Shown here: positions 36,042 through 45,834 of the stretch, one piece after another
Numbering within the stretch: position 1 is the first letter of the stretch
Layout of the letters: each line of letters starts with the position of its first letter
From: Flavobacterium celericrescens
GTDB lineage: Bacteria; Bacteroidota; Bacteroidia; Flavobacteriales; Flavobacteriaceae
Direction of reading: 5' to 3'
Assembly: GCF_011392075.1 (NCBI RefSeq)
Contig: NZ_JAAJBV010000001.1
Coordinates: 248,001 to 312,000, forward strand
DNA: 64,000 bases
Notes under the pieces: model-generated
What the model was told of the DNA's origin: nothing
The model's database searches: none
Seen by the model: only the letters and a program-made list of their open reading frames with translations
Made by a program: the position numbers and the translations under genes

Positions 36042-37205
36042 ATGGTGATTTCAAAAAAACCACTCCAGTTTATACTTGCAATGACAATGGCTTTAATGCC
36101 TATTGTGAATTTTGCAAATTCTACAAATGATTCTACTGTTGTTGAAGCTCATGCTGCTCCAAAAACAGAAGAAGTTGCTCACGAAGAAGGACATGGACAC
36201 GCTGAACCAACAGATATTAAATCTCAAGTAAAAGCATTTACTAAACACCACGTTTTAGATTCACACGATTTTACATTATACTCAGATTTCAAAGAAGGTA
36301 AACATGTCGGTTTTCCACTTCCAGTAATTTTATGGGATAACGGATTACATGTGTTTTCTTCATCAAAATTTCACCATGGAGAAAGTGTAGCTGAATCTAA
36401 TGGAAATTACTATGTAATTAACCATCATGATGGTAAAATCTACAAAACAGATGAGAAAGGAACTATTCATGAAGATGAAAAAACTGGTCATCCTTCAAAT
36501 GCTAGACCAATAGATTTTTCAATTACAAAAAGTGTTCTATTTATTTTAATTACAGCTTTTTTAATGTTCTTCATTTTTGTAAGACTTGCAAAATCTTATG
36601 CTAAAAATGGAGGAATTGCATCAGGATTTGGAAGAATATTTGAACCATTAGTAGTTTATATTCGTGATGAAATTGCTATTCCAAACATTGGTGAAAAAAA
36701 TTATAAGAAATACATGAGTTATTTATTAACTATCTTTTTCTTTATTTTATTCTTAAACATCTTTGGATTGACTCCACTAGGAGTTAACGTTACTGGAAAC
36801 TTAACCATTACTTTTTCATTAGCTATCTTAACGTTTTTAATCACAAACTTTACAGCTAATAAAAACTATTGGGGGCATATTTTTTGGATGCCAGGTGTAC
36901 CAAAATTAATGCGAATAGTTCTGGCTCCTATTGAATTATTAGGAGTAATAATTAAACCTTTTTCATTAATGATACGTTTATATGCAAATATTTTTGCAGG
37001 ACACATTGTGTTAATGAGTATTATTGGTTTAATGTTTATTTTTAAAAGCTGGATTGGAAGCACATTGTCATTTGGACTATCATTTGTTCTTTCAATTCTT
37101 GAAATATTAGTTGCTTTTTTACAAGCGTATATCTTCACAATGTTATCTGCACTATATTTTGGTTCAGCAAACGAAGAACATCACCATGAAGAAGCACATC
37201 ATTAA
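36042..37205 (+). CDS. atpB: ATP synthase F0 subunit a
   Basis: Membrane stator subunit forming the proton half-channels. This version has 387 residues: a signal-like leader (QFILAMTMALMPIVNFANS), a periplasmic His/Glu-rich domain of about 130 residues (HEEGHGHAEPTD, DSHDFTLYSDF), then the usual subunit a helices. The essential Arg is in LMIRLYANIFAGH. The tail is again His-rich (EEHHHEEAHH). The long N-terminal domain is usual for Bacteroidota but absent in E. coli. Confidence 0.96.
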   Translation: MVISKKPLQFILAMTMALMPIVNFANSTNDSTVVEAHAAPKTEEVAHEEGHGHAEPTDIKSQVKAFTKHHVLDSHDFTLYSDFKEGKHVGFPLPVILWDNGLHVFSSSKFHHGESVAESNGNYYVINHHDGKIYKTDEKGTIHEDEKTGHPSNARPIDFSITKSVLFILITAFLMFFIFVRLAKSYAKNGGIASGFGRIFEPLVVYIRDEIAIPNIGEKNYKKYMSYLLTIFFFILFLNIFGLTPLGVNVTGNLTITFSLAILTFLITNFTANKNYWGHIFWMPGVPKLMRIVLAPIELLGVIIKPFSLMIRLYANIFAGHIVLMSIIGLMFIFKSWIGSTLSFGLSFVLSILEILVAFLQAYIFTMLSALYFGSANEEHHHEEAHH

Positions 37206-37235
37206 TAAGAATGTTTAATTTTTAATATATATATT

Positions 37236-37427
37236 ATGCAAATTCCAACTATTGTAGGAGCAGGATTAATTGTAATCGGAGCAGGTTTAGGTATTGGTAA
37301 AATCGGTGGTTCAGCAATGGACGCTATCGCTCGCCAACCAGAAGCTTCAGGAAAAATCCAAACAGCTATGCTTATTGCTGCTGCGTTAATTGAAGGTATT
37401 GGTTTCGCTGCATTATTTGCTGCTTAA
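37236..37427 (+). CDS. atpE: ATP synthase F0 subunit c
   Basis: Rotor ring subunit, 63 residues, two membrane helices linked by the polar loop ARQPE (residues 32-36). The ion-binding Glu53 is in ALIEGIGFAAL. The Gln/Thr ligands of sodium-type rings are not evident, so proton coupling is expected. A 17-bp stem-loop follows the stop codon. Confidence 0.97.
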   Translation: MQIPTIVGAGLIVIGAGLGIGKIGGSAMDAIARQPEASGKIQTAMLIAAALIEGIGFAALFAA

Positions 37428-37437
37428 TTAAAAACTA

Positions 37438-37476
37438 AAAACAATAGTTGCAACGGTTGGTTGTAACTATTGTTTT
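37438..37476 (+). terminator. Stem-loop between atpE and atpF (attenuator or processing site)
   Basis: AAAACAATAGTTGCAAC (37438-37454) pairs with GTTGTAACTATTGTTTT (37460-37476) with one G-U pair and a 5-base loop. It starts 11 bases after the atpE stop, inside an otherwise continuous operon, and ends in TTTT, so it could terminate part of the transcripts or stabilise an upstream mRNA fragment. Confidence 0.65.
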
Positions 37477-37507
37477 ATCATTACAAAAAAGTTTAAAATC
37501 ATATATA

Positions 37508-38008
37508 ATGGATAAATTAATAAATCAGTTTGAATTTGGATTATTCTTTTGGCAAGTACTTATATTTGTTGGATTGATTCTATTATTAAAAAAGTTTGCG
37601 TGGAAACCTATTCTTGATGCAGTTAATGATAGAGAAGAAGGAATTAAAAATGCTTTATTAGCAGCTGAAAATGCTAAGAAAGATATGCAAAATTTAAAAG
37701 CTGACAATGAAAAATTATTAGCTGAAGCAAGAGCAGAAAGAGATTTAATGCTTAAAGAAGCAAGAGAAATCAAAGAAAAAATGATTGCCGACGCTAAATC
37801 TGAAGCGCAAACGCAAGGTGAAAAAATGATTGATCAAGCGAAAGCTTCAATCGAAAGTGAAAAAAATGCAGCTATGGCAGAATTGAAAAATCAAGTTTCT
37901 TCTTTGTCATTAGAAATTGCTGAGAAATTGTTAAAAGAAGAATTATCTAACAAAGAAGCTCAAACTAAATTAGTTGAGAAAATGTTAGGTGATGCAAAAT
38001 TAAACTAA
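37508..38008 (+). CDS. atpF: ATP synthase F0 subunit b
   Basis: Peripheral stalk subunit, 166 residues: one N-terminal membrane helix (FGLFFWQVLIFVGLILLLKKF), then a long Ala/Lys/Glu helix forming the coiled-coil stalk. The start MDKLINQFEF is preferred; 20 upstream codons in frame would run through the atpE-atpF stem-loop. The next gene begins 4 bases after its stop. Confidence 0.95.
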   Translation: MDKLINQFEFGLFFWQVLIFVGLILLLKKFAWKPILDAVNDREEGIKNALLAAENAKKDMQNLKADNEKLLAEARAERDLMLKEAREIKEKMIADAKSEAQTQGEKMIDQAKASIESEKNAAMAELKNQVSSLSLEIAEKLLKEELSNKEAQTKLVEKMLGDAKLN

Positions 38009-38012
38009 TATC

Positions 38013-38546
38013 ATGGCAGGAACTAGAGCAGCAATACGATACGCTAAAGCCATTTTGGATATTGCAAAAGAAAACAATAACACACCTGCTGTAAATGCAG
38101 ACATGACTTCAATTGTAAATGCAATTAAAGACAGTGCTGAATTGAAAGAATTTTTGCTAAGTCCAGTAGTTAAAGGAGAAATCAAATTTTCTTCAGTAAC
38201 TGAAATTTTTGCTTCTGCTCAAAAAGAAACAAAAAGCTTGTTTCAATTACTTTTAGTAAATAAAAGATTTGAGTTGTTGCAAGATGTTGCTTTACAATAC
38301 AATGCTTTACATGATGAACTTAATGGGATAGAAACTGCATTAGTAACAACTGCATTTCCGATATCTCCTGAGTTAGAAGCGAAAGTATTAGCAAAAATTG
38401 CAACGTTTTCAAATAAAAATATTACCATCCAAAATATTGTAGATCCGGCTATCATTGGTGGATTTATATTAAGAATGGGTGACAAACAATACAATGCGTC
38501 TGTAGCAAACAGATTGCAAAATTTAAAAAGAGAGTTTAGTAATTAA
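38013..38546 (+). CDS. atpH: ATP synthase F1 subunit delta
   Basis: Stalk-to-head connector, 177 residues. Seen: RAAIRYAKAILDIAKE at the N-terminus and the family C-terminal signature VDPAIIGGFILRMGDKQYNAS. Placed between atpF and atpA as usual. Confidence 0.96.
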   Translation: MAGTRAAIRYAKAILDIAKENNNTPAVNADMTSIVNAIKDSAELKEFLLSPVVKGEIKFSSVTEIFASAQKETKSLFQLLLVNKRFELLQDVALQYNALHDELNGIETALVTTAFPISPELEAKVLAKIATFSNKNITIQNIVDPAIIGGFILRMGDKQYNASVANRLQNLKREFSN

Positions 38547-38569
38547 TATACCATTAAAGATATATCACA

Positions 38570-40147
38570 ATGGCTGAAATTAAACCTGCTGAAATATCAG
38601 CAATATTAAAACAACAATTATCAGGTTTTGAATCTGGTGCATCGTTAGAAGAAGTTGGAACAGTACTTCAAGTAGGAGACGGTATCGCTCGTGTTTACGG
38701 ATTATCAAACGCTCAATACGGAGAGTTAGTACAATTCGAAAACGGATTAGAAGCTATCGTATTGAACTTAGAAGAAGACAATGTTGGGGTGGTACTTTTA
38801 GGGCCATCAACAGGAATCAAAGAAGGTTCAACTGTAAAAAGAACACAACGTATTGCGTCTCTTAAAGTAGGAGAACAAATGGTAGGTCGTGTTGTAGATA
38901 CTTTAGGAAACCCAATTGATGGAAAAGGACCAATCGGTGGTGATTTATACGAAATGCCATTAGAAAGAAAAGCTCCAGGAGTTATCTTTCGTCAACCAGT
39001 AACTGAACCATTACAAACAGGAGTAAAAGCAGTTGATGCAATGATTCCAGTTGGTCGTGGACAACGTGAGTTGGTTATTGGTGACCGTCAAACTGGTAAA
39101 TCAACAGTTTGTATTGATACCATCTTAAATCAAAAAGAATTTTATGATGCAGGACAACCTGTATTCTGTATATATGTTGCAATTGGACAAAAAGCTTCAA
39201 CTGTAGCAGGAATTGCAAAAATGTTAGAAGAAAAAGGTGCAATGGCTTATACTGTTATTGTTGCTGCAAACGCTTCTGACCCAGCTCCTATGCAAGTATA
39301 TGCTCCTATGGCAGGTGCTGCAATCGGAGAATATTTTAGAGATTCTGGTCGTCCAGCTTTAATTGTTTATGATGACTTATCTAAACAAGCTGTTGCTTAC
39401 CGTGAGGTATCTTTATTATTAAGAAGACCACCAGGACGTGAGGCATATCCTGGAGACGTTTTCTACTTACACTCTCGTTTATTAGAAAGAGCTTGTAAAG
39501 TTATCGCTAACGACGAAATCGCTAAAAACATGAATGACTTACCAGATTCTATCAAAGGAATCGTTAAAGGTGGTGGTTCATTAACAGCATTACCAATTAT
39601 CGAAACGCAAGCAGGTGACGTTTCTGCATATATCCCAACAAACGTAATTTCGATTACAGACGGACAAATTTTCTTAGATGGTGATTTATTCAACTCTGGA
39701 GTTCGTCCTGCAATCAACGTAGGTATTTCGGTATCTCGTGTTGGAGGTAATGCGCAAATCAAATCTATGAAAAAAGTTGCAGGTACATTAAAATTAGACC
39801 AAGCTCAATTCCGTGAATTAGAAGCATTCGCGAAATTTGGTTCTGACTTAGATGCAGTAACTTTAAACGTTATCGAAAAAGGAAAAAGAAACGTTGAAAT
39901 CTTAAAACAAGGTTTAAACTCTCCTTTTACAGTAGAAGATCAGGTAGCAATCATTTATGCAGGTTCTAAAAACTTGTTAAGAAATGTACCTGTAGAAAAA
40001 GTAAAAGAATTTGAAAAAGATTTCTTAGAATACTTAAACGCTAAACACAGAGATACATTAAATGCTCTTAAAGCAGGTAAATTTGATGACAACATCACTG
40101 ACGTTTTAGAAAAAGTAGCAAAAGAAATTTCAGCAAAATATAATTAA
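38570..40147 (+). CDS. atpA: ATP synthase F1 subunit alpha
   Basis: Non-catalytic nucleotide-binding head subunit, 525 residues. Seen: P-loop GDRQTGKST near residues 171-179, the [11 protein letters not shown] region, the signature [14 protein letters not shown], and an N-terminal beta barrel. Codon choice and GC are higher than in neighbours, as expected of a highly expressed gene. A stem-loop lies between it and atpG. Confidence 0.98.
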   Translation: MAEIKPAEISAILKQQLSGFESGASLEEVGTVLQVGDGIARVYGLSNAQYGELVQFENGLEAIVLNLEEDNVGVVLLGPSTGIKEGSTVKRTQRIASLKVGEQMVGRVVDTLGNPIDGKGPIGGDLYEMPLERKAPGVIFRQPVTEPLQTGVKAVDAMIPVGRGQRELVIGDRQTGKSTVCIDTILNQKEFYDAGQPVFCIYVAIGQKASTVAGIAKMLEEKGAMAYTVIVAANASDPAPMQVYAPMAGAAIGEYFRDSGRPALIVYDDLSKQAVAYREVSLLLRRPPGREAYPGDVFYLHSRLLERACKVIANDEIAKNMNDLPDSIKGIVKGGGSLTALPIIETQAGDVSAYIPTNVISITDGQIFLDGDLFNSGVRPAINVGISVSRVGGNAQIKSMKKVAGTLKLDQAQFRELEAFAKFGSDLDAVTLNVIEKGKRNVEILKQGLNSPFTVEDQVAIIYAGSKNLLRNVPVEKVKEFEKDFLEYLNAKHRDTLNALKAGKFDDNITDVLEKVAKEISAKYN

Positions 40148-40160
40148 TTTTCAGTGAAAA

Positions 40161-40197
40161 GTGAATAGTGATTAGTGAAGAGCTAATTACTATTCAC
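40161..40197 (+). repeat. Stem-loop between atpA and atpG
   Basis: GTGAATAGTGATTAG (40161-40175) pairs with CTAATTACTATTCAC (40183-40197) with a single G-T position and a 7-base loop TGAAGAG. The surrounding bases repeat related AGTGA/ATTACTA units. No T run follows, so it is not a standard terminator. Confidence 0.55.
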
Positions 40198-40220
40198 TAA
40201 TTACTAATTACTATAAAAAC

Positions 40221-41078
40221 ATGGCAAACTTAAAGGAAATACGTAATAGGATTACTTCTGTTTCATCCACGATGCAAATTACATCGGCGATGAAAATGGT
40301 TTCTGCTGCAAAATTAAAAAAGGCTCAAGATGCAATTACTGCTATGCGCCCTTATGCAGAAAAACTTACTGAACTATTACAAAACTTAAGTGCAACTCTT
40401 GAAGGAGAAGTTGGTGGTGCTTTTACAGCTCAAAGAGAAGTAAAAAAAGTGCTTATCGTCGCTGTTACTTCAAACAGAGGTTTGTGTGGTGCGTTTAATA
40501 CAAACGTAATCAAACAAGTAAAAGTTGTTGCTGAAGCATATGAAGGTAAACAAGTAGATATTTTTGCAATCGGTAAAAAAGGAAACGATGTTTTACGCAA
40601 AACATACAATGTAATTGATGTACAAAACACCATTTTTGATCAATTAACATTTGAAAATGCTTCTGACATTGCACAAGAATTAATGAATAAATTTGTTGCT
40701 GGAGATTACGATAAAATCGAAATTGTTTACAACGAATTTAAAAATGCTGCTACTCAAATTGTAAGAACACAACAATTTTTACCTCTAGCTCCTATTGTTG
40801 GTGGCGAAGTTGTGGCATCAGATTATATTTTTGAACCTTCTAAAGAAGAAATTGTGTTAACCTTGATTCCAAAATCATTAAAAACACAGTTATACAAATC
40901 GATTAGAGATTCATTTGCAGCAGAACACGGAGCACGTATGACAGCAATGCACAAAGCTACCGATAATGCTACAGAATTAAGAGATCAATTAAAATTAACT
41001 TATAACAAAGCTCGTCAAGCAGCTATTACAAACGAAATTTTAGAAATCGTTGGTGGAGCTGAAGCTTTAAATAATTAA
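40221..41078 (+). CDS. atpG: ATP synthase F1 subunit gamma
   Basis: Central rotor shaft, 285 residues. Seen: the N-terminal coil IRNRITSVSSTMQITSAMKMVSAAK (shown in part), TSNRGLCGAFN, and the C-terminal signature ITNEILEIVGGAEAL. It is the last gene of this cluster; atpD and atpC are not in the window and must lie elsewhere, as I recall for other flavobacteria. Confidence 0.97.
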   Translation: MANLKEIRNRITSVSSTMQITSAMKMVSAAKLKKAQDAITAMRPYAEKLTELLQNLSATLEGEVGGAFTAQREVKKVLIVAVTSNRGLCGAFNTNVIKQVKVVAEAYEGKQVDIFAIGKKGNDVLRKTYNVIDVQNTIFDQLTFENASDIAQELMNKFVAGDYDKIEIVYNEFKNAATQIVRTQQFLPLAPIVGGEVVASDYIFEPSKEEIVLTLIPKSLKTQLYKSIRDSFAAEHGARMTAMHKATDNATELRDQLKLTYNKARQAAITNEILEIVGGAEALNN

Positions 41079-41097
41079 TTTTAATAAAATTTATACC

Positions 41098-41133
41098 AAT
41101 TAAAAAGTCCTGAAATTTCAGGACTTTTTAATT
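41098..41133. terminator. 36-bp perfect palindrome, bidirectional terminator
   Basis: Perfect palindrome centred between 41115 and 41116, core AGTCCTGAAATTTCAGGACT with A and T runs outside. It lies between the convergent atpG and prolyl oligopeptidase genes and has T tracts in both directions. Confidence 0.8.
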
Positions 41134-41142
41134 TTAAATACA

Positions 41143-43224
41143 CTACTTATTCAAATATTCCCAAATAAAACTATAAAACTCACTTTCTTGTTTTACTTTC
41201 TTCTCATAATTTGAAATATTTCCATGATGCCCTGCTATTTTATTTACTTTTAAATAAATAGGATTTTTTTGAGCTAATCTATTTTGTAATCTTGCAACAA
41301 ATTTATAAGACTGAAAAGGTGGAACTCTATCATCATTCTCTGAAGTTATTATCAAACAAGTTGGGTAATTAACATCCTCTTTTATTGTATGATAAGGAGA
41401 ATATGAAATCAAAGATTGAAACTCTTCCTTAATATTAGGATTGCCATACTCATCAAAGTGATGAATTCCTGAAGTATATTTATCAAGTGTTGACATGTCT
41501 AATCTGCCCATTTCTGAAACCACAACTTTAAATAAGTCAGGACGTTGAGTCATAGCCGCACCAACTACTAAACCACCATGAGAACCACCATTAATAGCTA
41601 ATTTAGTTGGGTTTGTGTACTTTTCAGAAATTAAAAATTCTGCAGCATCAACAAAATCATTAATAGAATTGATTTTCTTGAACCCTTTCCCTTCTTTATG
41701 CCAATTTTTACCTTTTTCTCCTCCTCCTCTAACTTGCGCAAAAGCATAAACTCCTCCTTTTTCTAAAAAGCTCAACAGTCCAGTATCATAATTTGGTCCA
41801 CTAACACTGCCAAAACCTCCATAAGCACGCAACAACGTTGGATTGTTTCCGTTAAGTTCTATTCCTTTTTTATGAATAATAACTATCGGAATATCTTTAT
41901 TGTCTCTGCTTTTATACGTAATTGTTTTTGTCTCAAAATAATTAAACGGAAATAGTGTTGGTTTTGGTTGAATAAAATCATTAAAATAAATATCATTCGC
42001 ACCAGTTGTAATATTTAATTTGTAATTCAATGCAGAAATAGTGTACGAATAAAAAGTAACAAAAAGTTCGCTTGTTTTTTCATCATAAAATTTAATTTGA
42101 AAATCCATGCTATGAGGCGCCTCAAATTTTCTTATAAAATTACCTGTATAATCATAAATAGACATGTAATATTTTCCTAAATTTTTATACTTGCAAATAA
42201 TATAATTTTCCAAAAAGACTGCATCTATAAGTAAGTGAGAATACACCTGAGGTATCAAAACCTTACTTTCTGCACGATTATTAATGTCAAAATAACAAAC
42301 ATTACCCCAAGGATACTTTTCATCAGAAAAATAAAATTTATCATTAGCTATATTCAAAAAATCAAAATTTGAAGTATCATCTTTGATAAAATTAACAAGC
42401 TGAAATTCTTCTTTGTCTAATTCAGCATAATAAAAATTTCTAGTTGTTTCGTCTTCACTTTCTTCCAAGACAAATAATTTATTTTTCTTAGTAAAAAAAC
42501 TAATGTTAGATTTATGCTGTGTAGCATCAAAAACCAATTGATCTTTGCTCTGAATATCTCCAATTTTATGATAAAATAACTGATATGTAGAATCTTTTGC
42601 AAAGAACTCTTTATTTGAGTTTTTCTTATAAAAAATTCCTTTATCAGCATTCCAAGCAACATTTGAAAACTTAATATCTGTTAAAACATCATCCAAATAT
42701 TTTTTGTTTACAAAATCTCTAAATTTAATTTCTTGTCGATCACTTCCATTTGGACTAATTTTAAAAGCTAAATATTTAGAATTCTTAGATGGATAATAAC
42801 CGGATAAAACCACGTTAGGATCCTTATAAACATCATACGGGTCAACTAAAGGCTTTCCAAGATCGTTTAAGTTTTCTTTATAGTATAAAACGCTAGGTTT
42901 GTTTTTATCAACTCTATAGGAAAGATAAAAATATTTACCGTTTTTTGAAGGCATGGAATAAGTAGATAAATAATCATAATCTTTAATTTTAAAAGAAAAG
43001 TTATAATTTTTTACCAATTCATCAAGCTTTTGCTCACAAACACTATTTTGCAAATCTACCCAGTCAATAACTGATTTATCAGAAGTATTTTCTAACCATA
43101 CATAATCATCTTGAATAGATATTCCGTGCTTAGAAGCAGTTGTTGAGATTTTTTTGGTATCAATTTTTTGCTGAGAAAAAACAGCATTAGCAAATAAAAA
43201 AAGGGGAAATAAAAATCGTGTCAT
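41143..43224 (-). CDS. Secreted prolyl oligopeptidase (family S9A), second copy
   Basis: 693-residue serine peptidase, paralogue of the gene at 1373-3478. Signal peptide MTRFLFPLFLFANAVFS; the ATG two codons upstream is equally possible. Propeller domain, then hydrolase domain with the nucleophile Ser in GGSHGG (Asn of the usual GGSNGG is His here), the Asp in ENDDRVPPFQ and the His in AGHHGN. The motif differences and lower GC suggest it has drifted in specificity. It has its own transcription unit. Confidence 0.9.
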   Translation of the reverse strand: MTRFLFPLFLFANAVFSQQKIDTKKISTTASKHGISIQDDYVWLENTSDKSVIDWVDLQNSVCEQKLDELVKNYNFSFKIKDYDYLSTYSMPSKNGKYFYLSYRVDKNKPSVLYYKENLNDLGKPLVDPYDVYKDPNVVLSGYYPSKNSKYLAFKISPNGSDRQEIKFRDFVNKKYLDDVLTDIKFSNVAWNADKGIFYKKNSNKEFFAKDSTYQLFYHKIGDIQSKDQLVFDATQHKSNISFFTKKNKLFVLEESEDETTRNFYYAELDKEEFQLVNFIKDDTSNFDFLNIANDKFYFSDEKYPWGNVCYFDINNRAESKVLIPQVYSHLLIDAVFLENYIICKYKNLGKYYMSIYDYTGNFIRKFEAPHSMDFQIKFYDEKTSELFVTFYSYTISALNYKLNITTGANDIYFNDFIQPKPTLFPFNYFETKTITYKSRDNKDIPIVIIHKKGIELNGNNPTLLRAYGGFGSVSGPNYDTGLLSFLEKGGVYAFAQVRGGGEKGKNWHKEGKGFKKINSINDFVDAAEFLISEKYTNPTKLAINGGSHGGLVVGAAMTQRPDLFKVVVSEMGRLDMSTLDKYTSGIHHFDEYGNPNIKEEFQSLISYSPYHTIKEDVNYPTCLIITSENDDRVPPFQSYKFVARLQNRLAQKNPIYLKVNKIAGHHGNISNYEKKVKQESEFYSFIWEYLNK

Positions 43225-43332
43225 AATCATAAAAATAGTCTTACGAAAGTATTAAAATAATATTCGAAACTACGTTTTTGGCTTGTTTTTTGTTCAAATA
43301 ATTTCAGTAACTTTATCAAAACGGAAATTATC

Positions 43333-43788
43333 ATGATTCATTATATTTTAACACTATTTATTAGTGCTACATTACTATCTTGCAATGCTACGCAAACAAT
43401 TGTTCAAGAAAACAACTTGTCGGCATCATACGAAAGTTGGGTAGCTGGTGTTCGTGGTGGCGGAAGTGGTATTAATTTTTATGTAGATTTAAAAACCGAA
43501 TTAAGCGAAGATATTGAGTTAAAAAAAGTAATTTTCAGAGGTTACGAAGTGCCTTTTGAAAAACAAGATACATTACATTTCATTGCAAGAATAAAAACCG
43601 AAGCCAATCAAGAAAAATTTGATGGAGATAAAACTACTGTAACTTCAAGCCCAAAAAACAACACCAAATTAGCCGAAAACGAAGCAATATTGATTTTTCT
43701 AAAAAATGGGAAAGAATTTCAACAAGTAATCAAAAACGTGAAAGAAAAACCAATGTTGCTTTATCCTTCTGCAAAACCAAAGAATTAA
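43333..43788 (+). CDS. Small lipoprotein of unknown function
   Basis: 151 residues with a lipobox leader (LTLFISATLLSC, Cys17). The mature part has SYESWVAGVRGGGSGINFYVDL and is mostly beta-strand in character. No family recognised, though this leader plus VRGGGSG pattern looks conserved in flavobacteria. It lies 30 bases upstream of a flippase gene and is probably co-transcribed with it. Confidence 0.75.
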   Translation: MIHYILTLFISATLLSCNATQTIVQENNLSASYESWVAGVRGGGSGINFYVDLKTELSEDIELKKVIFRGYEVPFEKQDTLHFIARIKTEANQEKFDGDKTTVTSSPKNNTKLAENEAILIFLKNGKEFQQVIKNVKEKPMLLYPSAKPKN

Positions 43789-43818
43789 TTACATTTGTTA
43801 TTCTAAAAAACAAATAAT

Positions 43819-45276
43819 TTGAGTTCAGGTAAGAGTCTTTTTAAACAAACCTTTATTTATGGCATAGCTACTGTTTTGCCTAGAATGTTGAGTTTTCTTT
43901 TGGTTAGATTATATACAGACTATTTACCTAATAGAGAATATGGTGAAGTTTCCGTAATTTTTTCCTATCTCGTTTTTTTCAACGTAGTCTTATCTTACGG
44001 AATGGAAACAGCTTTCTTTAGATTTTACAATACTGAAGAACAAAAAGACAAAGTAATTTCAACGGCTACTATTTCATTATTTTGGTCAACTATTGGTTTT
44101 TTGATTTTATTTCTACTCTTCAGAGAAAATTTATCACTTTGGTCAGAAATCAATGTCAAATACATCATTTTCACCATTTGGATTTTAGCTTTAGATGCGT
44201 TGGCGATTATTCCATTTTCAAAAATAAGAGCCGAAAGTCGTCCTATAAAATATGCAGTAATTAAGATTTCAAATGTATTAATCAACTTGTTGCTGAATAT
44301 TTTTTTCTTGGCTTTTTTACCAAAATTAGCGGCAAATACAAACAGTACAATAATTCAAACTATCTACGATGCTGATTTTCAAATCGGATATATTTTTGTT
44401 GCTAATTTAATTGCTAGTTTCGCTACACTAATAATGGTGTTGCCCGACTACATAAAAATTAAATGGAATTTTGATTTTGAGCTATGGAAAAAAATGATGA
44501 AATATGGTTTACCAATTCTAATAGCTGGAATTGCTTTTGCCATCAACGAACATTTTGATAAAATTTTGTTGGACTGGATGAATGTTGATATGGCAAAAAT
44601 TGGAGCCTATTCTGCTTGTTACAAAATTGGGATGTTTATGGTTTTATTTCGAACGGCTTATACATTAGGAATTGAACCGTTTTTCTTTAGTCACGCAAAA
44701 AACGAGAATGCACCACAAACTTATGCTACCATTACCAAATATTTTGTCATTTTAGGTTCGTTCATCAGTTTAGGTGTCATTGTTTTTGCAGATATTTTAA
44801 AATTTATTTTAGTTCCAAAAGAAAGTTACTGGTCTGCGATGGATGTGGTGCCATTAATTGTATTAGCAAATTTCTTTTTAGGAATTTATACAAATCTATC
44901 CGTGTGGTATAAGTTAATCGATAAAACAAAAATTGGAGCCTACATTTCAATAGTTGGTGCAGTTTTAACTTTGGTTTTAAATTTAGCCTTAATTCCAAAA
45001 TTTGGTTACATGGGTTCTGCGATTGCTACAATTATTGCTTATGGTTCCATGATGTTAATTTCCTACCAACTGGGACAAAAAAAATATCCAATTCCCTATG
45101 ACAAAAAGAAGATTTTTGGTTATTTAACATTGTCTATATTGTTATCTGGATTGTCTTTTTATATTCCGCTTTTTAGAGAAACTTATATCTTCGGAATTGC
45201 AGCTATCTTGTTTTTTGCTTACTTTGTGTACCGAAACGAAAAAGAAACCATTTTAACGATTATCAGAAGAAAATAA
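43819..45276 (+). CDS. Polysaccharide flippase (Wzx/MATE-like)
   Basis: 485 residues with about 13-14 membrane helices. The N-terminus, [30 protein letters not shown], is typical of lipid-linked oligosaccharide or peptidoglycan-precursor flippases of the inner membrane. The start codon is TTG (MSSGKSLF); an in-frame TAA lies 15 bases upstream and no ATG fits. The dut gene follows after 1 base. The cargo (O-antigen, exopolysaccharide or lipid II) cannot be told. Confidence 0.88.
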   Translation: MSSGKSLFKQTFIYGIATVLPRMLSFLLVRLYTDYLPNREYGEVSVIFSYLVFFNVVLSYGMETAFFRFYNTEEQKDKVISTATISLFWSTIGFLILFLLFRENLSLWSEINVKYIIFTIWILALDALAIIPFSKIRAESRPIKYAVIKISNVLINLLLNIFFLAFLPKLAANTNSTIIQTIYDADFQIGYIFVANLIASFATLIMVLPDYIKIKWNFDFELWKKMMKYGLPILIAGIAFAINEHFDKILLDWMNVDMAKIGAYSACYKIGMFMVLFRTAYTLGIEPFFFSHAKNENAPQTYATITKYFVILGSFISLGVIVFADILKFILVPKESYWSAMDVVPLIVLANFFLGIYTNLSVWYKLIDKTKIGAYISIVGAVLTLVLNLALIPKFGYMGSAIATIIAYGSMMLISYQLGQKKYPIPYDKKKIFGYLTLSILLSGLSFYIPLFRETYIFGIAAILFFAYFVYRNEKETILTIIRRK

Positions 45277-45277
45277 T

Positions 45278-45712
45278 ATGCAAATCAAAATCATCAATAA
45301 ATCCAATCACGAGTTACCAAATTACGAAACCATCGCTTCGGCAGGAATGGATTTACGTGCGAATATTACAGAACCTATCACATTAAAATCATTAGAAAGA
45401 ACCATTGTAAAAACAGGTCTTTTCATTGAATTACCAATTGGTTACGAAGCGCAAGTGCGTCCAAGAAGTGGTTTGGCAGCCAAAAAAGGAATCACGGTGT
45501 TAAATTCGCCCGGAACAGTGGATGCGGATTATCGTGGAGAAATTGGTGTGATTTTAGTAAATTTATCCAATGAAGATTTTGTAATCGAAAACGGAGAACG
45601 CATCGCCCAATTAATCATCGCTAAACACGAAAGAGCAGAATGGATTGAAGTAACCGAATTATCAGAAACTTCAAGAGGAGAAGGCGGTTTTGGTAGTACG
45701 GGGGTGAAGTAA
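45278..45712 (+). CDS. dut: dUTP pyrophosphatase
   Basis: Hydrolyses dUTP to dUMP, 144 residues, trimeric type. Seen: [38 protein letters not shown] and the C-terminal arm GEGGFGSTG, the five dUTPase motifs in order. Starts 1 base after the flippase stop. Confidence 0.97.
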   Translation: MQIKIINKSNHELPNYETIASAGMDLRANITEPITLKSLERTIVKTGLFIELPIGYEAQVRPRSGLAAKKGITVLNSPGTVDADYRGEIGVILVNLSNEDFVIENGERIAQLIIAKHERAEWIEVTELSETSRGEGGFGSTGVK

Positions 45713-45834
45713 GTGTTCAGTCGCAGTTAGCAGTTTGTCAGACTGAGTGTAGTCGAAGTCTTCAGTATAAAGTTTTTAGAAAAAATATCAAAATATAATC
45801 ATAGCGAACTTTGCGTTTATAATAAAAAAGTAAC
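45713..45834. repeat. Intergenic patch of dispersed-repeat fragments
   Basis: The 122 bases hold a CAGT-rich stretch (TTCAGTCGCAGTTAGCAGTT, 45718-45737), the palindrome-like element TGTCAGACTGAGTGTAGTCG (45736-45755) and GCGAACTTTGCG (45804-45815). The first is related to the hairpin at 58050-58102, the second to 22276-22300. No gene or clear promoter was seen. Confidence 0.5.
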
